Shown here piece after piece: positions 1 through 5,228 of a stretch of 5,327 nt of DNA. Position 1 is the stretch's first letter; each line of letters begins with the position of its first letter. The translations under genes and the position numbers were made by a program. Source of the DNA: Spirochaetales bacterium (GTDB lineage: Bacteria; Spirochaetota; Spirochaetia; ARS1246); NCBI GenBank assembly GCA_018644745.1, contig JABGPX010000526.1:1-5327 (forward strand), given 5' to 3'. A model generated the notes under the pieces. It did not search any database and was not told the DNA's origin. It saw only the letters and a list, made by a program, of their open reading frames with translations.

Positions 1-234
1 CTCGGGGTCTTTGGCTCGAACCCGAAAGATAAGGGCAAAAACTTGTTGCTGCCTTTATCCAGATAACCAATTTGAGCCTTGCTCACTTCCGATTGAGCGA
101 TTTTGATGCGAAGCTGTAAAGTGATTGTAAAGTAGCAAAGGCATCGTGTCGGCACCTACTGGTGGTGTTTTAGTAATTTGAACTCTAAAAGCACGCTATA
201 TAGCGTTTTTCGGCGCTTTAGGAACGCCATTTCT
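1..234. other. Left-edge region without a recognisable gene
   Basis: I see no supported gene here. The longest open frame reaching the edge is on the minus strand: after a TAG stop at 156-158, a GTG at 153-155 opens 51 codons that run off the left edge, but no Shine-Dalgarno sequence precedes it and the translation resembles no family I know. Plus-strand frames close at about 30, 66 and 104. A short inverted repeat CACC-TACT-GGTG lies at 153-164, and two more hairpins lie at 193-206 and 212-228. The region may be plain intergenic DNA downstream of the tRNA. Confidence 0.4.
187..210. terminator. Possible bidirectional terminator downstream of tRNA-Thr
   Basis: Bases 193-206 (ACGCTATATAGCGT) are a perfect palindrome able to form a 5-bp stem with a 4-nt loop. 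On the plus strand it ends in a run of five T; on the minus strand it is followed by GC and then TTTT, and the flanking A and T runs can extend the stem. A second small stem, GGCG/CGCC, lies at 212-228 between it and the tRNA. The position just after the 3' end of the minus-strand tRNA suggests transcription termination, but the stem is short and AT-rich in the middle, so this is tentative. Confidence 0.35.
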
Positions 235-306
235 AGCCAGAAAAGGGACTTGAACCCTTGACCTGCTCATTACGAGTGAGCTGCTCTACCACTGAGCTAT
301 CCTGGC
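235..306 (-). tRNA. tRNA-Thr, anticodon CGU
   Basis: The minus strand folds into a complete 72-nt cloverleaf. The acceptor stem GCCAGGA pairs with TTCTGGC (one G-U pair), the D stem is GCTC/GAGC, the anticodon stem GCTCA/TGAGC, and the T stem AAGGG/CCCTT with loop TTCAAGT. The 7-nt anticodon loop is CTCGTAA, giving anticodon CGU (plus-strand 272-274), which reads the threonine codon ACG. The discriminator base is U and no 3' CCA is encoded, so it must be added by tRNA nucleotidyltransferase. A CGU tRNA is usually accessory to a UGU isoacceptor, which can also read ACG. The gene points away from the flagellar operon and in the same direction as the transposase. Confidence 0.95.
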
Positions 307-338
307 ACATTTCCGTTATTTGGAAACTTTCGATGTAC

Positions 339-366
339 CATATACCATTGCAGGAAAAATAATCAA
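339..366 (-). promoter_or_regulatory. Possible promoter of tRNA-Thr
   Basis: On the minus strand TTGATT (361-366) and TATATG (339-344) are separated by 16 bp, each matching four of six bases of the sigma-70 consensus TTGACA/TATAAT. The -10 element ends 32 bp before the mature tRNA, leaving room for a short 5' leader removed by RNase P. It lies wholly outside the insertion sequence, whose left end is at 440, so the tRNA should keep its own promoter. Confidence 0.4.
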
Positions 367-404
367 GCCTGGATACATATGCCGGTAGCTGCCATTTTTC
401 GCTA

Positions 405-430
405 AATTCTTTCTTGGTAAAGAAATAATT
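405..430. repeat. Imperfect inverted repeat left of the IS
   Basis: AATT-C-TTTCTT (405-415), a GGTA loop, and AAGAAA-T-AATT (420-430) form a 10-bp AT-rich stem with one mismatch. It sits between the IS left end and the tRNA promoter. It could slow minus-strand read-through from the transposase toward the tRNA, but it has no clear T run and is weak; it may be chance in AT-rich DNA. Confidence 0.25.
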
Positions 431-436
431 GGCTTA

Positions 437-439
437 AAA
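437..439. repeat. Putative target site duplication, left copy
   Basis: AAA directly outside the left inverted repeat matches AAA directly outside the right one (1586-1588). A 2-3 bp duplication is usual for IS30-family elements. Three bases in an A run could match by chance, so this depends on the repeat ends being correctly placed. Confidence 0.45.
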
Positions 440-469
440 CCCGCGTTCAAGGACTCAATGCAACACTTG
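440..469. repeat. IS30 left terminal inverted repeat
   Basis: The reverse complement of this 30-bp stretch matches 1556-1585 at 22 of 30 positions without gaps. The matches form two blocks: an inner CAAGTGTTGC (10 of 10) and an outer TTGAAC followed by GGG, with a divergent middle. The repeat contains the transposase stop codon (complement of 447-449) and its last codons, so this end of the element is also coding sequence. Confidence 0.8.
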
Positions 470-1433
470 CGAGAAGTTCAAGCGGTGTGCGGTAGCCAAG
501 ACGTTTCCTCGGTCGTGTGTTCAACCGATGTTCGAGTGTAGCAATTTCTTCATCAGAGATCAAAGCGTAGTTGGTTTTTTTCGGCCATTCTCTGCGGGTG
601 AGTCCGACGGCATTTTCAACACTTCCCTTTTCCCATGAGCTATATGGGTTGCAGAAAAATGTCTTGATCTTGAGTTCGTCGCATAATTGGTTATGATGAC
701 GGTTTTCCTGGCCGTTGTCGAAGGTGACGGTACGGCGCATCGTCTCAGGGAAGCTCTCAAGCCGTGCAATAAGTGCGGAGTTCATTTCCTTTGGAGCACA
801 GCGGGGCAGCTTCTGAAGTAGCGTGAGACCCATCGTGCGCTCTTGGAGCACCATGAGAGCCTCTTTGCTCTGCCTGCTCACGGCGGTGTCAGCCTCCCAA
901 TGGCCGAGCTCTTCGCGTTTATTGACCTTCTCAGGGCGTTTCTCTATGCCGGTTCGATGGGGAATGAGAATACGTTTGCCGCGCTTGTGTATCCGTTTTC
1001 GGCGGTTTTTGCGCCCACAGACCAGATATTTAGTCAGTGAACGGTCCTTTTTGAACACATACTGGTAGATCGTCTCATAGCTAAGGCGCTTGCCTGGCAT
1101 ATCAAGACAGATCCTCCCGGCGATCTGTTCGGGGCTCCACCCGAGGCGAAGTTTCTCATGCATATACTGGCGAGTATACTGATCGGCAATACGCTCGCGT
1201 TGCCGACTTTTACACCGGCGCCTCTCAGAACGCTTCTGCGCCCAGTAGGCCTGATAGCGGAAGTCTTCAGTGCTGTTATTCTTTAGTTCTCGAGAAATTA
1301 CCGAAACATTTCGTTCCAGACGGTTGGCAATACTGCGGGCACTCTCGTTTCGCCGCACTCCGATCATGATCTCCTCGCGTTCCTCTTGCGTGAGGACTCT
1401 GTACGATCTGGCGGAATTGGTAGTAGACTGCAT
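447..1433 (-). CDS. IS30-family DDE transposase
   Basis: This 328-residue protein would cut and join the ends of its own insertion sequence. The N-terminal part (about 13-55) is a helix-turn-helix of the IS30 type, with LTQEEREEI and SIANRLERNVSVISREL visible. The C-terminal part is an RNase H-fold catalytic domain: first acidic residue D182 in GHWEAD, second D239 in VTFDNGQE, and E273 in SSWEKGSVEN. The 33 residues between D239 and E273 match the DD(33)E spacing of the family. The end, with LNTRPRKRLGYRTPLELL, is also typical. Length is close to normal (about 310-390), and all catalytic residues are present. The ATG is set by a strong AAGGAG eight bases upstream. It is the only gene of the element and reads away from the flagellar genes. 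No gene symbol is warranted beyond transposase. Confidence 0.96.
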   Translation of the reverse strand: MQSTTNSARSYRVLTQEEREEIMIGVRRNESARSIANRLERNVSVISRELKNNSTEDFRYQAYWAQKRSERRRCKSRQRERIADQYTRQYMHEKLRLGWSPEQIAGRICLDMPGKRLSYETIYQYVFKKDRSLTKYLVCGRKNRRKRIHKRGKRILIPHRTGIEKRPEKVNKREELGHWEADTAVSRQSKEALMVLQERTMGLTLLQKLPRCAPKEMNSALIARLESFPETMRRTVTFDNGQENRHHNQLCDELKIKTFFCNPYSSWEKGSVENAVGLTRREWPKKTNYALISDEEIATLEHRLNTRPRKRLGYRTPLELLASVALSP

Positions 1434-1441
1434 GCGGGCGG

Positions 1442-1447
1442 CTCCTT
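1442..1447 (-). promoter_or_regulatory. Ribosome binding site of the transposase
   Basis: The minus strand reads AAGGAG, then eight bases, then ATG at 1431-1433. The reading frame stays open further upstream, so this site is what fixes the start. Confidence 0.75.
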
Positions 1448-1555
1448 GGGTTGTGGGTTTGTGGTAAACACACAGTACCCCGAGGACGTCGCCTTTTCTA
1501 CTCCTTCATTCCACCCAATCGCAGAGTTTCTCCCATTGGGTCTACCGAGTTTCAC

Positions 1556-1585
1556 CAAGTGTTGCTTCTCGGACTTGAACCTGGG
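1556..1585. repeat. IS30 right terminal inverted repeat
   Basis: Partner of 440-469, identical at 22 of 30 positions, with conserved inner CAAGTGTTGC and outer TTGAAC plus GGG blocks. It marks the boundary between the element and the leader of the flagellar operon; similarity to the left end stops at 1585. Confidence 0.8.
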
Positions 1586-1588
1586 AAA
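1586..1588. repeat. Putative target site duplication, right copy
   Basis: AAA immediately outside the right inverted repeat, matching 437-439. With one copy removed, the inferred empty site reads GGCTTAAAA followed by GACCG. Confidence 0.45.
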
Positions 1589-1593
1589 GACCG

Positions 1594-1622
1594 TTCATGA
1601 GTCCTGTTTTCGCGCCGATAAT
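1594..1622 (+). promoter_or_regulatory. Candidate flagellar operon promoter
   Basis: GCCGATAA at 1614-1621 is a perfect copy of the -10 element used by the flagellar sigma factor sigma-28 (FliA/WhiG type). The expected -35 TAAA is poor: TCAT lies at the 15-bp spacing. The same stretch contains GATAAT (1617-1622, five of six matches to TATAAT) with TTCATG 17 bp upstream (three of six), so a sigma-70 reading is also possible. The start codon follows 27 bp after the element. It lies entirely outside the IS, whose end is only 8 bp from the -35 position. Which sigma factor uses it cannot be decided from sequence. Confidence 0.5.
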
Positions 1623-1640
1623 CTAAATAGAAAAACTCCC

Positions 1641-1645
1641 GGAGG
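1641..1645 (+). promoter_or_regulatory. Ribosome binding site of flgF/flhO
   Basis: GGAGG lies four bases before the ATG at 1650. The reading frame is open back to 1386, inside the IS, but this site and the family-typical N-terminus MLRGIYTGASGM show that translation starts at 1650. Confidence 0.75.
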
Positions 1646-1649
1646 CGGT

Positions 1650-2498
1650 ATGCTGCGAGGAATATACACGGGCGCCAGCGGAATGGTAGCCCAGATGCAT
1701 CGGATGGATGCACTTTCGAATAATCTTGCTAATGTGGATGTTACGGGCTACAAGCGGGATACATCTATAAGCAAGGCGTTTCCTGAGATGCTTATCCATC
1801 GGGTTAATGACAACGGAACGTACAAATTCCCATTTGGGTCGGTCGAAACCGGACCAATCGCGGGAACCCTCGGCACCGGTGTGGAGTTCAATGAGCTTTA
1901 TACCGTTTTCACCCAGGGAGCATTGAAGGAGACAAACAATCCCTTCGATCTGGCTCTTGATGGTGAGGGTTTTTTTGCAATCGATACCCAGCACGGTGAA
2001 CGGTTTACCCGTAATGGCACATTTGTTCTCGGAAAAGAGGGCATGCTGCTTACGAAAGAGGGTATGCCGGTTCTGGGAGAGAATGGTCCGATCAAAATCA
2101 AGAAGAATAATTTTGTTATCGATGCTCAAGGCCGTGTGTTTCAGAATGGCGCGCTGTCCGGCGACCCTCAGCGGATGGTATCAATCGAAGAAAATGAATG
2201 GGAAAGCATGGAGCTCGTAGACACTCTTCGAATTGTAGAGTTTTCCCGAGACCGTTATCTCAAAAAGCAGGGCAATTCTCTCTGGATGTCTACCGATGAA
2301 TCTGGTGATGCCCGGAATCTGCTGGATAGCCAGAGGCCGAAAGTGTATCAGGGCTTTCTCGAAGCCTCGAATGTGAATCCGGTAAGAGAAATGGTAAATC
2401 TTATTGAAGTTAACAGAGCATACGAAGCCAATCAGAAAACAATTCAGACTCAAGATGATATTACCGGCAAATTAATCAACGAAGCGATACGAGTATAG
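1650..2498 (+). CDS. flgF/flhO: Flagellar rod protein, FlgF/FlhO type
   Basis: This 282-residue protein is an axial component of the flagellar basal body and should form part of the rod beneath the hook, exported by the flagellar type III apparatus (no signal peptide is seen). The N-terminal rod motif is at about 5-37, with GASGM and NNLANVDVTGYK. The central FlgE/F/G-type domain includes FTQGAL (87-92), LDGEGFF (103-109) and FTRNGTF (119-125). The C-terminal rod domain at about 247-280 holds LEASNVNPVREMVNLIEVNR and the heptad-like helix after it. It is longer than typical FlgF (about 250), as expected for the spirochaetal FlhO version. It starts the operon, and flgG follows after 14 bp. FlgF, FlgG and FlhO are close relatives; gene order and the adjacent clear flgG favour FlgF/FlhO. 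Confidence 0.9.
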   Translation: MLRGIYTGASGMVAQMHRMDALSNNLANVDVTGYKRDTSISKAFPEMLIHRVNDNGTYKFPFGSVETGPIAGTLGTGVEFNELYTVFTQGALKETNNPFDLALDGEGFFAIDTQHGERFTRNGTFVLGKEGMLLTKEGMPVLGENGPIKIKKNNFVIDAQGRVFQNGALSGDPQRMVSIEENEWESMELVDTLRIVEFSRDRYLKKQGNSLWMSTDESGDARNLLDSQRPKVYQGFLEASNVNPVREMVNLIEVNRAYEANQKTIQTQDDITGKLINEAIRV

Positions 2499-2512
2499 AG
2501 AGGTATTGAAGT

Positions 2513-3307
2513 ATGATGCGAGCATTGTGGACAGCCGCGTCCGGCATGACCGGACAGCAGTTTAACATCGACACGATTTCCCACAATCTGTCAAATGTGA
2601 ACACAACCGGATTTAAGAAGAACCGCGCGGATTTTGAGGATCTTCTCTACCAGAATCGAAGAATAGCCGGTACCCCGGCGACCGAGCTTACCGTCGTGCC
2701 TACCGGAATTCAGGTGGGACATGGTGTCCGTGTATCATCAACCCAGAAGATGTTTACCCAGGGCGCCCTCCAGCAAACCGGCGTCGTATCCGATATGGCG
2801 ATTCAAGGTGAGGGATTTTTCCGAACTTTGCTGATAGATGGAACATACGGATATACCAGAGACGGAAGCTTCAAGATCGACAGCGACGGTCAGCTTGTTA
2901 CTTCGAACGGCTATCGTGTCATGCCGGAGGTCGTACTGCCGGAGGACTTCGTGAGGGAGAGTGTTTCTGTTTCTCAGGACGGACGAATAACGGTTAAAGT
3001 AGCCGGCAGCGACGATCCTGTGGATGTAGGGCAGATGGAGCTATTCAGGTTTACCAATCCTGCCGGGCTGCAGGCGATTGGCGAAAATGCTTTTAAAATT
3101 ACCAACGCATCCGGTGACGCAATAACCGGACGTCCTGGCTTTGACGGCATGGGTAAAATTGCCCATAAATTTCTCGAAATGTCTAATGTGTCGGTGGTGA
3201 ATGAAATGGTGAATATGATTGTCGCGCAGCGGGCGTATGAACTTAATTCCAAAGCAATACAAACATCCGACACCATGCTCGGGATCGCAAATAATCTCAA
3301 GCGGTAA
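2513..3307 (+). CDS. flgG: Flagellar distal rod protein FlgG
   Basis: FlgG forms the distal rod linking the proximal rod to the hook. At 264 residues it has the normal family length. The N-terminus MMRALWTAASGM and NLSNVNTTGFK (25-35) are close to the FlgG consensus. FTQGALQQTG (81-90), AIQGEGFF (96-103) and YTRDGSF (114-120) mark the central domain, and LEMSNVSVVNEMVNMIVAQR (221-240) followed by AYELNSKAIQTSD is the C-terminal rod and hook signature. No signal peptide is present, in line with type III export. AGAGG at 2499-2503, just after the flgF stop, lies nine bases before the first of two adjacent ATG codons; the second, at 2516, is a possible alternative. It is co-directional with both neighbours and intact. 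Confidence 0.96.
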   Translation: MMRALWTAASGMTGQQFNIDTISHNLSNVNTTGFKKNRADFEDLLYQNRRIAGTPATELTVVPTGIQVGHGVRVSSTQKMFTQGALQQTGVVSDMAIQGEGFFRTLLIDGTYGYTRDGSFKIDSDGQLVTSNGYRVMPEVVLPEDFVRESVSVSQDGRITVKVAGSDDPVDVGQMELFRFTNPAGLQAIGENAFKITNASGDAITGRPGFDGMGKIAHKFLEMSNVSVVNEMVNMIVAQRAYELNSKAIQTSDTMLGIANNLKR

Positions 3308-3332
3308 GGAGTGTTGTTCGGCCGTCGGGCCG
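3306..3332 (+). promoter_or_regulatory. Distant Shine-Dalgarno and stem-loop before flgA
   Basis: AAGGAG at 3306-3311 overlaps the flgG stop codon but lies 35 bases before the flgA ATG, too far for normal use. Between them CGGCC-GTCG-GGCCG (3319-3332) forms a perfect 5-bp GC stem with a 4-nt loop, followed by only three T. It could be a weak attenuator, an RNA-processing or stability element, or a fold that brings the Shine-Dalgarno sequence closer to the start. Its role is an inference. Confidence 0.4.
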
Positions 3333-3346
3333 TTTAACCTAAACGT

Positions 3347-4201
3347 ATGACCGACACCCAATATACAAAATATAGGCCGCTCCGCCGCCTGCTCCTGCTT
3401 CCAGTTTTATTGCTGACAGCCGGAGCGGCTTTTTCTTTAGACCTTTATGGTAAAGCTGTGGTTACCCTCGATGATGAGATTATTACCGTTGGCGATTTAG
3501 CTGTAGTACATGGTGATGATGCAGTAAATACGGCCGCTTTAACCGAGACGAGTCTTTCCTTTCGCTATCCATCAATCGTCCAGCCGGAAGAGATTATTAC
3601 AAACCTCAATGTATTGCTCGATGACTCTTATGTGTATGTCGGCGGTCCGACGATGATAATACCTCGCGCGTTTTCAGGAGAGGACGAGTCAGGTTTTTTG
3701 ATGAAGGTGCTTGAATTCCTGGAGAGTCAGCCCTTGCTTGCCGGGTGTTCTATTCAAGTAATTCCTGAAGGGCTATTGCCGTCTATTAATGAAGAGAAGA
3801 ACATCGACTTCTATTTCGCCGGAGATTCTTTGAGCGAAGATCCCGTGTATCGTATTTTATATCGTAATTCGGGAGACCCAAGTTATCGTCGGGCTCCTGT
3901 CAGCATTAATGTTGAAAAGCCCTTTTCTGATCATCAAGTCGAGATAGAAAAGTACACCGATCAGCCCGCAGGCAGTGCACCTTCAGGTCTTTTCCCTTCA
4001 GCGATTACCAGAAGGAATATTGTATCAAATGGTGATAACCTTACGCTCTGGATGGTATCCGGGTCGATTCAAATGGAATTGCAGGCAAAAGCTTTGGAGA
4101 ATGGAAAGTTGGCAGAGAAAATACGCGTGAAAATTACTGAGACTGACAAGGAAATAACGGCGGTTATAACCGGGCCTTCGGAGGCAAGGATTGAATACTA
4201 A
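3347..4201 (+). CDS. flgA: Flagellar P-ring assembly chaperone FlgA
   Basis: FlgA is a periplasmic chaperone that helps FlgI subunits assemble into the P-ring around the rod. This 284-residue protein has a Sec signal peptide: basic residues at 8-14, a hydrophobic core at 15-28 and a likely cut after AFS at 30. The middle (about 35-200) is divergent. The C-terminal 70 residues fit the FlgA/SAF-like domain: RRNIVSNGDNLTLWMVSGSI (222-241), then ALENGKLAEKIRVK and a closing strand AVITGPSEARIEY. It is longer than many FlgA proteins (about 220-250). The identity is supported by its place just before flgI, which it overlaps by 11 bp. The ATG is the first start after an in-frame TAA at 3335-3337 and is needed to keep the signal peptide, but it lacks a close Shine-Dalgarno sequence. 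Confidence 0.85.
   Translation: MTDTQYTKYRPLRRLLLLPVLLLTAGAAFSLDLYGKAVVTLDDEIITVGDLAVVHGDDAVNTAALTETSLSFRYPSIVQPEEIITNLNVLLDDSYVYVGGPTMIIPRAFSGEDESGFLMKVLEFLESQPLLAGCSIQVIPEGLLPSINEEKNIDFYFAGDSLSEDPVYRILYRNSGDPSYRRAPVSINVEKPFSDHQVEIEKYTDQPAGSAPSGLFPSAITRRNIVSNGDNLTLWMVSGSIQMELQAKALENGKLAEKIRVKITETDKEITAVITGPSEARIEY
4180..4184 (+). promoter_or_regulatory. Ribosome binding site deciding the flgI TTG start
   Basis: GGAGG lies six bases before TTG at 4191, inside the end of flgA. It supports the rare TTG start, which gives a complete signal peptide. Ribosomes finishing flgA at 4201 would be next to this site, so translational coupling is likely. Confidence 0.7.
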
Positions 4202-5219
4202 GAGAACAATAATACTGGTCCTGCTTCTTGCGGCAATAGCAATCGGGGCTGCGGCTCAGGATGGAATGCAGGTCAGGTTAAAGGATATTGCATACCTGCA
4301 AGGCGTGCGGGAGAATCAGCTTGTTGGATTCGGACTGGTCACCGGGCTCGAAGGAAAAGGAGACAGCTCAAATTCCGAATTACTAAAAAATGTGCTTTCT
4401 AATCTTCTTTCATCTTTCTCGATTTCAATTGCTTCAGAAGATCTGAAAAGTAAGAATACCGCCGTGGTAATGATCACCGCGGATGTTCCTGCATTTATGA
4501 GGCCCGGCGACAGAATAACTATCCATGTATCAAGTATCGGAGACGCTAAGAGCCTTCAGAGCGGAGTGTTGCTGCAGACACCTTTGAAAGCCGCAGATGG
4601 TATAACATACGCGGTGGCTCAGGGGCAGGTAAGCGCTCCTGTAGTAGCGTCAGGGCCCGGGACTGTGAGCACAATCCCCGGAGGCGCGATTGTAGAGAGA
4701 GAAGTGATCTCCTCGTTTCTTGAGGATGACCGTATATCGATCCTTCTTCGAGATCCTGATTTTACGACCGCCTCGAGGATCGCGGAAATGCTCAAAGAAG
4801 AATTTCCGGATGAAACCGTAATCGCGGTTGATGCTTCAATGATACAAATTTCTTTACCGGAGGATGCTCAAAACGACCCGGTGGTATTTATATCGAAAGT
4901 TGAAGAACTCACGGTTGTTCCGGATACCATAGCAAGGGTGGTGGTTAACCCGCGAACCGGAATCGTTGTAGTGGGTAGAAATGTAAAGATCGGGCAAGTA
5001 GCTATTACATATCGGGGAACCAAAATAGAGATAGGCGCACAGCCATCGCGCCGCAGTTCGGAGGCTCCGCAGGAAATCCTCTCTTTTCCTGACATACCGA
5101 CGGTGGATGAACTTGTCAGTTTGCTTCAAGGTGCCGGGTTAAAAACCGATAATATAATTGAGATACTAAAAGGAATCGAGCAGGCTGGTGCCTTGTACGG
5201 CCGTTTGATCATTATGTAG
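4191..5219 (+). CDS. flgI: Flagellar P-ring protein FlgI
   Basis: FlgI builds the periplasmic P-ring, a bushing around the distal rod at the peptidoglycan layer. The 342-residue protein begins at TTG and has a Sec signal peptide with core at 7-21 and a likely cut after AAA at 22. Conserved FlgI stretches run along its whole length: KDIAYLQGVRENQLVGFGLV (31-50) followed by TGLEGKGD, KNTAVVMITADVPAF (88-102), VSSIGDAKSLQSG (113-125) with TPLKAADG, IPGGAIVERE (162-171), VVVNPRTGIVVVGRNVKIG (250-268) and the C-terminal ILKGIEQAGALYGRLIIM. The length is near the usual 345-370. It contains no cysteine, unlike enteric FlgI, which has a disulfide. No flgH (L-ring) gene adjoins it, which suits a periplasmic flagellum. 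Confidence 0.96.
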   Translation: MNTKRTIILVLLLAAIAIGAAAQDGMQVRLKDIAYLQGVRENQLVGFGLVTGLEGKGDSSNSELLKNVLSNLLSSFSISIASEDLKSKNTAVVMITADVPAFMRPGDRITIHVSSIGDAKSLQSGVLLQTPLKAADGITYAVAQGQVSAPVVASGPGTVSTIPGGAIVEREVISSFLEDDRISILLRDPDFTTASRIAEMLKEEFPDETVIAVDASMIQISLPEDAQNDPVVFISKVEELTVVPDTIARVVVNPRTGIVVVGRNVKIGQVAITYRGTKIEIGAQPSRRSSEAPQEILSFPDIPTVDELVSLLQGAGLKTDNIIEILKGIEQAGALYGRLIIM

Positions 5220-5228
5220 GAGCTCCAG

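Larger units (their letters stand above)
440..1585 (-). mobile_element. Complete IS30-family insertion sequence
   Basis: This 1146-bp element carries one intact IS30-type transposase gene, which fills most of its length, bounded by imperfect 30-bp terminal inverted repeats at 440-469 and 1556-1585 and flanked by AAA on both sides. The size fits the family (about 1.0-1.25 kb). The transposase reads leftwards, toward the tRNA and away from the flagellar operon. The left repeat overlaps the end of the transposase gene, and about 120 bp of non-coding leader lies between the transposase start and the right repeat. No frameshift or stop interrupts it, so it may still be active. It has inserted between tRNA-Thr and the flagellar operon, 64 bp from the first flagellar start codon. 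Confidence 0.88.

Noticed and set aside
1..155. Partial minus-strand gene entering from the left edge, starting at GTG 153-155
   Set aside because: There is no ribosome binding site, no recognisable motif and only 51 codons. It cannot be judged without sequence beyond the edge.
1364..1558. Small minus-strand frame starting near the IS right end, overlapping the transposase start
   Set aside because: It begins at TTG without a Shine-Dalgarno sequence, overlaps the transposase in another frame and has no recognisable content; probably a shadow frame.
435..1621. TAAA left of the IS as the original -35 of the GCCGATAA promoter, split by the insertion
   Set aside because: In the reconstructed empty site the spacing would be 26 bp, much longer than the roughly 15 bp needed for sigma-28.
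1575..1622. Hybrid promoter made from an outward -35 (TTGAAC) in the right inverted repeat and the GATAAT outside
   Set aside because: The two hexamers are 36 bp apart, about twice the workable spacing, and no acceptable -10 sequence lies 16-18 bp from TTGAAC.
1386..1649. N-terminal extension of the flgF/flhO frame reaching into the IS
   Set aside because: The frame is open by chance across the IS end. The 88 extra residues match nothing in the family, while the ATG at 1650 has a GGAGG site and a canonical rod-protein N-terminus.
1623..2129. 168-codon minus-strand frame opposite flgF/flhO
   Set aside because: It is antisense to a clearly conserved rod protein gene and its translation shows no domain; an antisense shadow.
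3311..3337. Eight-codon leader peptide between flgG and flgA (GTG to TAA)
   Set aside because: The AAGGAG overlaps the GTG itself, so the spacing is impossible for initiation there; the next TTG is only two bases away from it.
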